A DNA stretch of 64,000 nt. Origin: Achromobacter sp. UMC46. Lineage in GTDB: Bacteria; Pseudomonadota; Gammaproteobacteria; Burkholderiales; Burkholderiaceae_B. Under the pieces are notes generated by a model. The model did no database searches and was not told the DNA's origin. It was given only the letters and a program-made list of their open reading frames with translations. Positions 57,012-64,000 of this stretch are shown here, one piece after another. Position 1 is the stretch's first letter; each line of letters starts with the position of its first letter. The position numbers and the translations under genes were made by a program. Location of the stretch: positions 124,001 through 188,000 of the forward strand of contig NZ_LZZS01000040.1 in assembly GCF_014170335.1 (NCBI RefSeq), in the 5' to 3' direction.

Positions 57012-58915
57012 TGGACGCCCGCTTGCTGGACTACTACAACCGCGAGCTCGTGTACCTGCGCGAACTGGGCGCGGAATTCGCGCAGGCCTATCCCAAGGTC
57101 GCCGGGCGGCTGGGCATGAACGCCACGGAAGTGGCCGACCCGTACGTCGAGCGCCTGCTTGAAGGCTTCAGTTTCCTGACCGCGCGGATCCAGATGAAGA
57201 TGGATGCGGAGTTTCCGCGCTTTTCCCAGCGTTTGCTCGAGGTGGTGTATCCCAACTACCTCGCGCCGACACCCGCGATGGCGATCGTGCAGTTCTCCCC
57301 CAGCATGAATGAAGGCACGCTGGCGGGAGGCTTCGAGTTGCCGCGCGGCACGTTGCTGCGCGGCCGCGTGCCGCGCGGCGAGCAGACGCCCTGCGAATTC
57401 ACGACAGGGCACGCCGTGCGGCTGTGGCCCTTGCAGGTGACCCAGGCCGAATTCACCGCCGCGCCGCAAGACTTGCCGCTGGCGCGGCTAGGCCTGGCGG
57501 GTCGCGCCGTACGCGTACTGAGCGCGCTGCGCATCCGGATCGAAGTGGGCGGCGGCCAGCGGCTGGAGGACCTGGACCTGGATCAGCTGGTCTTCCATCT
57601 GAACGGCCAGGACCTGCAGATGCAGCGCCTGCTGGAAGTGGTGATGGGACACACGGTGGCAGTGCTGGGCCACGACACGGCGCGGCCGGTCGCGTGGATC
57701 AACAAGCTGCCGGCCAGCGCGATCCGCCACGAAGGCTTTGCCGACGACCAGGCCTTGTTGCCGGGCGATGCGCGCGTGTTCCAGGGCTACCGCTTGCTGC
57801 AGGAGTACTTCGCGTTCGCGCAGCGTTTTCTGTTCTTCAGCGTCAATGGCTTGAAAGCCGGATTGCGCGGTGGGCCACAGCCGCAAGGCGTACCACGCGA
57901 AACCCGCGCTTTCGATCTGACCTTGCTGTTCTCCATGGCGGCGCCGGAGCTGGAGGGCGCGATATCGGCCGCCAACCTGGCCTTGCATTGCGCGCCGGTG
58001 ATCAACCTGTTCCCCAAGCGCGCGGACCGCGTGGCCGTCACGCCGCGGACGTCCGAGTATCACGTGGTGGTCGACCGCAGCCGTCCGCTGGACTACGAGG
58101 TCTTCGGCGTGACACGCGTTACCGGCCATGCGTCCGCGCAGCGGCAGGAACAGGAGTTCCGTCCGTTCTACGGGTCGCTGGGCAGCGACCCGGATGATTA
58201 CGGCGCGTACTTTTCCGTGCGCCGCGAGCCTCGGCTGATCTCGGACACGGCGCAGCGCAACGGCACGCGGACGGGCTACACGGGCAGCGAAGTGTTCCTG
58301 TCGCTGGTGGACCGCCAGGAAGCGCCGTTCTCCGGACAGTTGCGTCACCTGACGTTGGAGACGTTGTGCTCCAACCGGGACATGGCGATGCTGCTGCCGC
58401 TGGGCACCGAGACGGACATGACGTTGCGCGTGTCGGCGCCCGTGCGCGCGGTGAAGGTGCTGCACGGGCCGACCCGTCCTTGTCCGGCGCTGGCCGAGAA
58501 CGCCGCTACCTGGCATCTGATCAGCCACTTGGGCCTGAACTATCTGAGCCTGACGGACCTGGACACGGAGCAGGGCGCTCAGACGCTGCGCGAGATGCTC
58601 CACGTCTATGGCAACCTTGCGGACCCCGCGGTGCGCAAGCACATCTCGGGCTTGCGGCACGTCAGCGCCGTGCCCGTGCATCACCGCCTGCCGGTGCCCG
58701 GTCCCATCGTCCATGGACGCGGCGTTCGCATCGCGCTGCAGGTGGACGAGGCAGCCTTTTCCGGCATCAGCCCTTATTTGTTTGGCGCCGTGCTTGAACA
58801 GTTTTTTGCGCGCCATGTCTCGATCAACATGATGTCGGAGCTGGTCCTGTCGACCCTGCAGCGCGGCGAAGTCGCCCGCTTCAAGCCCCGCATGGGGCGC
58901 CGGCCCGCGGTCTAG
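57011..58915 (+). CDS. tssF: T6SS baseplate protein TssF (ImpG)
   Basis: The 634-residue protein begins MDARLLDYYNRELVYLRELG, the TssF hallmark, with DPYVERLLEGFSFLTARIQM and a C-terminal YLFGAVLEQFFARHVSINM. It builds the baseplate wedge with TssE, TssG and TssK. The coding frame is open further upstream but the overlap TGATG with tssE fixes the start. It is separated from tssG by an inserted DUF3540 gene. Confidence 0.95.
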   Translation: MDARLLDYYNRELVYLRELGAEFAQAYPKVAGRLGMNATEVADPYVERLLEGFSFLTARIQMKMDAEFPRFSQRLLEVVYPNYLAPTPAMAIVQFSPSMNEGTLAGGFELPRGTLLRGRVPRGEQTPCEFTTGHAVRLWPLQVTQAEFTAAPQDLPLARLGLAGRAVRVLSALRIRIEVGGGQRLEDLDLDQLVFHLNGQDLQMQRLLEVVMGHTVAVLGHDTARPVAWINKLPASAIRHEGFADDQALLPGDARVFQGYRLLQEYFAFAQRFLFFSVNGLKAGLRGGPQPQGVPRETRAFDLTLLFSMAAPELEGAISAANLALHCAPVINLFPKRADRVAVTPRTSEYHVVVDRSRPLDYEVFGVTRVTGHASAQRQEQEFRPFYGSLGSDPDDYGAYFSVRREPRLISDTAQRNGTRTGYTGSEVFLSLVDRQEAPFSGQLRHLTLETLCSNRDMAMLLPLGTETDMTLRVSAPVRAVKVLHGPTRPCPALAENAATWHLISHLGLNYLSLTDLDTEQGAQTLREMLHVYGNLADPAVRKHISGLRHVSAVPVHHRLPVPGPIVHGRGVRIALQVDEAAFSGISPYLFGAVLEQFFARHVSINMMSELVLSTLQRGEVARFKPRMGRRPAV

Positions 58916-58945
58916 GCCGGCCCCCGCCACAAAGAGGATCGCGTG

Positions 58946-59602
58946 ATGAAATCCGCCGCTAGCTTGAACCGCATGGCCTACGACCCCGTCCACCTGTTGG
59001 GCGAGGTGCTGCGCTGTGAACCCGATGGAAGCTTTGCCGTGGCCTGCGATGGGCGCGCATGGTCCGCACGGCGCGCCGCCAGCTGCCTGCTGGCGCCGCA
59101 GCCGGGTGACGAAGTGCTGATCAGCGGACCCGACCCGTCGCGGGTCTATCTGATTGCGGTGACCGTGCAGGCGGAACCCGCGCATGCCACGTTGGAGACA
59201 CAGGGCGAACTGGTGCTGCGGTCGCTGGGTGGCAACGTGCTGGTGCAGAGCGCGGGCGAGGTGATGCTGCAAGGGCAGGGCGCCGTGCGCGTGCGCACGC
59301 CGGAATACGCGGTCGAGGCCGACGACGAACGCCACGCATGCAAGCGCGTGCGCATGGTCGCCGAACAATTGCATGCCACCATCGGCGAGACGAGGCTGGC
59401 GGGCCGCAGCTATGAAGCCGTGCTGGACCGTATGACGTTGATGGCGCGCCTGTCGATGCGCAGCGTGAGCGAGGTGGAGCAGGTGCGAGCCGGGTCCATC
59501 GACTACCAGGCCGAGCAGACCGCGCGGCTGCACGCGTCCTATACGCTGGTGACGGGCGCCGACCTCGTCAAGGTGGACGCCAAGCAGATCCACATGGGGT
59601 GA
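58946..59602 (+). CDS. DUF3540 protein inserted in the T6SS core operon
   Basis: ATG 58946 after GAGG gives 218 residues (a GTG one codon earlier is also open). The N-terminal 65 residues look like a small OB-type beta domain (VLRCEPDGSFAVACDGRAWS, LLAPQPGDEVLISGPDPSRV). Short beta repeats follow (VLRSLGGNVLVQSAGEVMLQ), then a helical section, and the end KQIHMG resembles a VgrG needle tip. This matches DUF3540, usually found with DUF2169/DUF4150 in vgrG islands. Here it lies between tssF and tssG. Function unknown; a spike or adaptor role is inferred. Confidence 0.82.
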   Translation: MKSAASLNRMAYDPVHLLGEVLRCEPDGSFAVACDGRAWSARRAASCLLAPQPGDEVLISGPDPSRVYLIAVTVQAEPAHATLETQGELVLRSLGGNVLVQSAGEVMLQGQGAVRVRTPEYAVEADDERHACKRVRMVAEQLHATIGETRLAGRSYEAVLDRMTLMARLSMRSVSEVEQVRAGSIDYQAEQTARLHASYTLVTGADLVKVDAKQIHMG

Positions 59603-59606
59603 CGCG

Positions 59607-60710
59607 GTGGACGTCACGCAACCCGCAGTTGATCCGGTTTCCCCCGGCGCCGCTTTGTCCGAAGCCCGCGCGCAGTGGTGGCGCGCGCTTGAGCGCGAGC
59701 CCTACGCGCACGACCTGTTCCATGCGCTGCGCTGGATCGATGCGCATGCCGGCGCGCGCAAGCCGCTGGGGCGCGACACGGTTGCGCGCTACGAGCCCGT
59801 GCGCCTGCGGCAGGAACCCTCGATGGCGTTCGCGCCGTCTACCGTGGCGCGCGCCCAGGCGGGCCACAACGGCCGGCCGGCGGAGGTCTCCATATACGGG
59901 TTCGGCCTATTCGGCCCCAACGGCCCCTTGCCGTTGCATCTGACCGAGCATGCCCATGAACGCATGGCGCATTACGGGGACCGCACCCTGGCGGCGTTTG
60001 CCGACGTGTTCCATCACCGGCTCATCCTGCTGTTCTATCGCGCCTGGGCCGACGCGCAGAGCACGGTCAGCCTGGACCGCAAGGAAGAGCGCTTCACGCG
60101 GTACGTGGCCAGCCTGCTGCACCTGGGCGAACCATCGATGCGGCGGCGCGACGCCGTGCTGGACCATGCCAAGTACTTCATGGCGGGGCATCTGGTGCGC
60201 CAGACCCGCAACCCCGAAGGCCTCAAGCACATTCTGCAATGGTTCTTCGGCCTGCCCGTTCGCATTTGCGAATTTGTGCCGCAATGGATCCGGCTTGAGC
60301 CGGAACAACGGCTTGGCTTGGGCGGCACGGCGGGCCTGGGGCGCGATACGGTGCTGGGCGTCGCGGTGCGCGATGCCCAGCACAAATTCCGCATCGAGAT
60401 CGGGCCGCTGACGCTGGAGGACTACACGAGCTTTCTGCCGGGCGGCTTGCGTGCGCAGCAATTGACGCATTGGGTCAGGCACTACGTCGGCGTGGAGCTG
60501 GCCTGGGACGTGCGCCCGGTGCTGCGCGCCGAGGACGCGGGCGGGCTGGCCCTGGGCGCTTCGCGGCCGCTGGGCTTGTCGGCATGGCTGGGCAAGCGCC
60601 AGCCTGCGCAGGGCGAGGCGCGCGACCTGTTGCTGGACTATGAACGCCGGGGGCAAACGCCGGCTCGTGGCCGCCCGCCGGCCCAACCTTCAAGGACCCC
60701 GCGCGCTTGA
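59607..60710 (+). CDS. tssG: T6SS baseplate protein TssG (ImpH)
   Basis: The 367-residue protein (GTG start) contains the TssG blocks YAHDLFHALRWIDAHAGARK, GLFGPNGPLPLHLTEHAHER and FADVFHHRLILLFYRAW. It joins TssF in the baseplate wedge. A ribosome binding site is not strong, and the gene begins four bases after the DUF3540 stop, suggesting coupling to it. The Pro/Arg-rich C-terminal tail is species-specific. Confidence 0.94.
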   Translation: MDVTQPAVDPVSPGAALSEARAQWWRALEREPYAHDLFHALRWIDAHAGARKPLGRDTVARYEPVRLRQEPSMAFAPSTVARAQAGHNGRPAEVSIYGFGLFGPNGPLPLHLTEHAHERMAHYGDRTLAAFADVFHHRLILLFYRAWADAQSTVSLDRKEERFTRYVASLLHLGEPSMRRRDAVLDHAKYFMAGHLVRQTRNPEGLKHILQWFFGLPVRICEFVPQWIRLEPEQRLGLGGTAGLGRDTVLGVAVRDAQHKFRIEIGPLTLEDYTSFLPGGLRAQQLTHWVRHYVGVELAWDVRPVLRAEDAGGLALGASRPLGLSAWLGKRQPAQGEARDLLLDYERRGQTPARGRPPAQPSRTPRA

Positions 60711-60725
60711 ACGCGCCATGACGCC

Positions 60726-63344
60726 ATGTCGGATATCGGCCGCATCGAACTCTTCGGAAAGCTCAATCCCGTGCTCTATCAGGCGCTGGAGGGCGCCACC
60801 GCGTTTTGCAAGCTGCGCGGCAATCCTTATGTGGAACTGGTGCATTGGATGCATCAGATCCTGCAGCTCCAGGATAGCGACCTGCACCGCATCGCGCGCG
60901 GCTTCGAACTGGACCTGGCGCAATTGCAGGCTGACCTGACGGCCGACCTGGACCGGCTGCCGGCCGGAGCCGGATCGGTGTCCGACCTGTCGGAGCATAT
61001 TGATCACGCGGTCGAGCGGGCCTGGGTGCTGGGGTCGTTGCGATATGGCGCGACGCGCATCCGCAGCGGCCATCTGCTGGCGGGGCTGGTGCGCACGTAT
61101 GCGCTGCGCCATGTGCTGCTTGGCATGTCGCCGCAGTTCTCGCGCATCGTGCCGGACGAGTTGCTGGCGCGCATGGGCGAGATGGTGCGGGGATCGCCGG
61201 AAGCGGCCGTCGCGGAGGCGGACGTCGAGACGCCGGACGTCGGCGGAGCGCAGGCGCAGGGCGGGGCGCTTGCCGCGTTGGAGCGCTTTGCGGTCAACCT
61301 GACGGCGAAGGCGCGCGAGGGCGCGATCGACCCGGTGTCCGGACGCGACGAAGAGATCCGCCAGATCATCGATGTGCTGATGCGGCGCCGGCAGAACAAC
61401 CCGTTGCTGGCCGGCGAGGCCGGCGTGGGCAAGACCGCGGTGGTGGAAGGCCTGGCGCTGCGTCTGGCGGCCGGCGATGTGCCGCCGCCCTTGCGCGACG
61501 TGTCGTTGTATCTGCTGGACATCGGACTGCTGCAGGCGGGCGCCGGGGTGAAGGGCGAGTTCGAGCAGCGGCTGCGCGGCGTGATCGACGAGGTGCAGGC
61601 CAGTGAGCGGCCCATCGTGCTGTTCATCGACGAGATCCATACGCTGGTGGGCGCGGGCGGCGCGGCGGGCACGGGCGATGCCGCCAATCTGCTTAAGCCG
61701 GCGCTGGCGCGCGGCCAGCTGCGCACCATCGGCGCGACCACCTGGTCGGAATACAAGAAGCACATCGAAAAGGACCCTGCGCTGAGCCGGCGCTTCCAGG
61801 TGGTGCAGGTCCATGAACCGGACGAAGCGCGCGCATTCGGCATGCTGCGCAGCCTGGCCGAGACCTTGCAGGCGCATCATGGCGTGTTGTTGCTGGACGA
61901 AGCCATCACGGCGGCGGTGAGCCTGTCGCACCGCTACATCCCCGCGCGTCAGTTGCCTGACAAGGCGGTGGCGTTGCTGGATACGGCTTGCGCCCGCGTG
62001 GCCATCAGCCAGCATGCCGTGCCGCCGGCGCTGGAGGACGCGCGGCGACGCATCCAGGCATTGGAGATCGCGCAGCGCATCGCTCAGCGCGAGGCCCATC
62101 TTGGCGAAGGCGACACGCTGCGTGTCGACCGCCTTGCCGCCGAACACGCCGAGGCGGTGCAGGCGGAGCTGGTGTTGGCGAAGCGCTGGGAGGCCGAGCG
62201 GGCGTTGGCGGCAACGGTCTTGTCCTTGCGGCAGGCGCTGGATCAGGCCCCGGTATCCGAGCAGGCGGCGGCGCGGCAGGCGCTGGCGCGCGAAACGTCG
62301 ACACTGGCCGGCCGCGAGGCGCCGATGATCCATGTGTCCGTCGATGCGGCGGCGGTGGCCGCCGTCGTGGCCGATTGGACTGGCATCCCCGTGGGCCGCA
62401 TGGTGCGCGACGAGGCACAAGCCATGCTGGCGCTGGCGGATACGCTGGAGCGGCGCGTGATCGGCCAGCGCGATGGCCTGGAGGCGGTGGCGCGCCGGAT
62501 CCAGACGTCGCGCGCCCGACTGACCGATCCGGACAAGCCCGTGGGCGTGTTCCTCTTGTGCGGCCCGAGCGGCGTCGGCAAGACCGAGACCGCGCTGGCG
62601 CTGGCCGAAGCCCTGTACGGCGGGGAACAGAACCTGATCACCATCAACATGAGCGAATTCCAGGAGCCGCACACGGTCTCTACGCTCAAGGGCGCGCCGC
62701 CCGGCTACGTGGGCTACGGCGAGGGCGGCGTGCTGACCGAGGCGGTGCGGCGGCGGCCCTACAGCGTGGTGCTGCTGGACGAGGTGGAAAAGGCGCACGC
62801 CGACGTGCACGAGATTTTCTTCCAGGTGTTCGACAAGGGCTGGATGGAGGACGGCGAGGGACGCTACATCGATTTTCGCAATGCCGTAATCATCCTGACA
62901 TCCAACGTCGGCGCGGACCGCATCGCGGCCCTTTGCCGGGATCTGGCGTTGATGCCCAACGCAGAAGGGCTCGCGGCCGCGCTGCGGGAGCCCTTGCTGC
63001 AGGCCTTTCCGGCGGCGCTGCTGGGAAGGCTGGTTGCGGTGCCCTACCTGCCGCTGTCGGACGCCATGCTGGCGCGCATCGTCGACCTGCAGTTCGAGCG
63101 CGTGCGGCGCCGGCTGCAGGAACACCATGGTGTCATGCTGGACGTGGCGCAAGACGCGACGGCGCTGGTGGTGGCGCGCTGCACGGAGGTCGAGTCGGGC
63201 GCGCGCATGGTGGACGCCATTCTCACCAATACGGTCTTGCCGCAGATCAGCCGCGAACTGCTGGGCGCGTCGATGCAAGACCGCAGGCTGCACTGCGTGC
63301 GGCTGTCCGCGGACGGCGGGGAGTTTCGCTATGACTACGCGTGA
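60726..63344 (+). CDS. clpV: T6SS sheath-recycling AAA+ ATPase ClpV (TssH)
   Basis: The 872-residue Clp ATPase has an N-terminal ClpN-like domain (about 1-165) and a first AAA module with GEAGVGKT (about 230-237) and LFIDEIHTLVGAG. A middle coiled-coil region follows, then a second AAA module with GPSGVGKT (about 613-620), VVLLDEVEKAHADV and a normal sensor/arginine finger region. It disassembles contracted TssB-TssC sheaths. It is the last gene of the rightward core, ending 4 bases from the convergent FHA gene. Confidence 0.96.
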   Translation: MSDIGRIELFGKLNPVLYQALEGATAFCKLRGNPYVELVHWMHQILQLQDSDLHRIARGFELDLAQLQADLTADLDRLPAGAGSVSDLSEHIDHAVERAWVLGSLRYGATRIRSGHLLAGLVRTYALRHVLLGMSPQFSRIVPDELLARMGEMVRGSPEAAVAEADVETPDVGGAQAQGGALAALERFAVNLTAKAREGAIDPVSGRDEEIRQIIDVLMRRRQNNPLLAGEAGVGKTAVVEGLALRLAAGDVPPPLRDVSLYLLDIGLLQAGAGVKGEFEQRLRGVIDEVQASERPIVLFIDEIHTLVGAGGAAGTGDAANLLKPALARGQLRTIGATTWSEYKKHIEKDPALSRRFQVVQVHEPDEARAFGMLRSLAETLQAHHGVLLLDEAITAAVSLSHRYIPARQLPDKAVALLDTACARVAISQHAVPPALEDARRRIQALEIAQRIAQREAHLGEGDTLRVDRLAAEHAEAVQAELVLAKRWEAERALAATVLSLRQALDQAPVSEQAAARQALARETSTLAGREAPMIHVSVDAAAVAAVVADWTGIPVGRMVRDEAQAMLALADTLERRVIGQRDGLEAVARRIQTSRARLTDPDKPVGVFLLCGPSGVGKTETALALAEALYGGEQNLITINMSEFQEPHTVSTLKGAPPGYVGYGEGGVLTEAVRRRPYSVVLLDEVEKAHADVHEIFFQVFDKGWMEDGEGRYIDFRNAVIILTSNVGADRIAALCRDLALMPNAEGLAAALREPLLQAFPAALLGRLVAVPYLPLSDAMLARIVDLQFERVRRRLQEHHGVMLDVAQDATALVVARCTEVESGARMVDAILTNTVLPQISRELLGASMQDRRLHCVRLSADGGEFRYDYA

Positions 63345-63348
63345 ACCG

Positions 63349-64000
63349 CTAGCGGTCCTTGCCGTCCGGGGCTTTCTTCACCGGCGCAGGGCGCATGAAG
63401 CTGCCGATCTCACGAAGATGGTCGGAGGCGCTGCGGCTATCCGTGGCGTCGCGCGGCGCGCGCAAGGTGTCGTCGACGGGGTGAACCCGGTGTTCGGCCA
63501 ATGGGTCGTGGGCCGGCAGGGTGGACGGCGTGCCGTCGTCGAAGACGCTGGGCGGGCTCTCGCCGGGGGTGTCGAACAACGCCAGCGGATCGGTGACCGG
63601 ACGCGACACGGCGGCGTCGCCGGGCGGCAGATGGCGCAGGGGATCGTCGGGGTTGCGCGCTTGCGCGGACTCCAGATCGAAGGGATGGGCGGACACGTCG
63701 GGCGCGCTGCCGACGGGCAAGGTGCCGGGACCGATGAGGTCGCCGAAGATGTCCTCGTCGGTCGTCGCCGCCAGGGGGGGCGCGTCGAGGGCGGGCGCGG
63801 CCGTTTCTGCCCGCAGCCGGTAGGCGCCGATGTCGAGCTCGTCGCCCGGATTCAGCGGCACTTCCTGATCCTGCGCAACCGGGTGGCCGTTGACGCTGAC
63901 GGCGCTCATGCTGCTCAAGTTCACCAGAAAGCCCGCCGCGCTGGTGTCATTGATGCGGATGGCCGCCTGCACGCGACAGATCTCGCGCGCCGGATCGGGC
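63349..64000 (-). CDS. FHA-domain T6SS regulatory protein, N-terminal part outside window
   Basis: The frame stays open leftward from the window end, so the N-terminus is missing; about 217 residues are visible. The first visible segment is the back half of an FHA domain, with EICRVQAAIRINDTSAAGF (the SRxHA-like core) and LVNLSSMSAVSVNGHPV. A long Pro/Asp-rich disordered tail follows. FHA proteins (Fha/TagH) bind phosphothreonine and take part in post-translational T6SS control. Remaining core genes (tssJ, tssK, tssL, tssM) are presumably beyond the edge. Confidence 0.85.
   Translation of the reverse strand, partial: PDPAREICRVQAAIRINDTSAAGFLVNLSSMSAVSVNGHPVAQDQEVPLNPGDELDIGAYRLRAETAAPALDAPPLAATTDEDIFGDLIGPGTLPVGSAPDVSAHPFDLESAQARNPDDPLRHLPPGDAAVSRPVTDPLALFDTPGESPPSVFDDGTPSTLPAHDPLAEHRVHPVDDTLRAPRDATDSRSASDHLREIGSFMRPAPVKKAPDGKDR

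Overview
The window is a high-GC chromosomal segment from a betaproteobacterium. The ribosomal, EF-G/EF-Tu, EngB and cytochrome biogenesis proteins point to the Alcaligenaceae, Achromobacter/Bordetella lineage. This placement rests on recognising sequence character, not on a database search.

Layout. (1) 1-3269: a leftward signalling operon (OmpR-type response regulator, secreted LysM-FecR protein, CHASE2 sensor cut by the window edge) and a rightward OmpR-like regulator with a degenerate receiver. (2) 3400-13750: the str block rpsL-rpsG-fusA-tuf-rpsJ, a terminator, then a second unit rplC-rplD-rplW-rplB-rpsS-rplV-rpsC-rplP-rpmC-rpsQ and another terminator. (3) 13774-24892: about 11 kb of non-ribosomal genes splitting the classic ribosomal order between rpsQ and rplN. 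It holds a small secreted protein, a hydrolase plus complete branched-chain-amino-acid-type ABC transporter under a divergent AraC regulator, a DUF2938 membrane protein facing an ArsR-rhodanese regulator across a palindrome, an aldehyde dehydrogenase and an Asp/Asn beta-hydroxylase-like protein. (4) 24966-34363: the spc/alpha block rplN to secY, infA, rpmJ, rpsM, rpsK, rpsD, rpoA and rplQ, closed by a UUCG-loop terminator. (5) 34387-44459: housekeeping genes, mainly thiol and haem supply: HIT hydrolase, cutA-dsbD, an EamA transporter, hemB-engB, cytochrome c4, and the System II cytochrome c maturation pair resB-ccsB. (6) 44475-64000: a type VI secretion system in two divergent arms. The left arm is vgrG, a one-TM protein, DUF2169-pentapeptide fusion, a second pentapeptide protein and a DUF4150 PAAR-like tip. 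The right arm is tssA-tssB-tssC-hcp-tagJ-tssE-tssF-DUF3540-tssG-tssH, followed by a convergent FHA protein cut by the window end.

The most unusual points are these. A DUF3540 gene sits inside the T6SS core between tssF and tssG. The vgrG accessory arm has two tandem pentapeptide proteins but no recognisable toxin. The ribosomal cluster is re-divided into separately promoted and terminated units, with hairpin-rich leaders before rplC and rplN that could hold unrecognised autoregulatory RNAs. A terminator-like hairpin ends one base before the resB start codon. No rRNA, tRNA, CRISPR array, insertion sequence or phage gene was seen.
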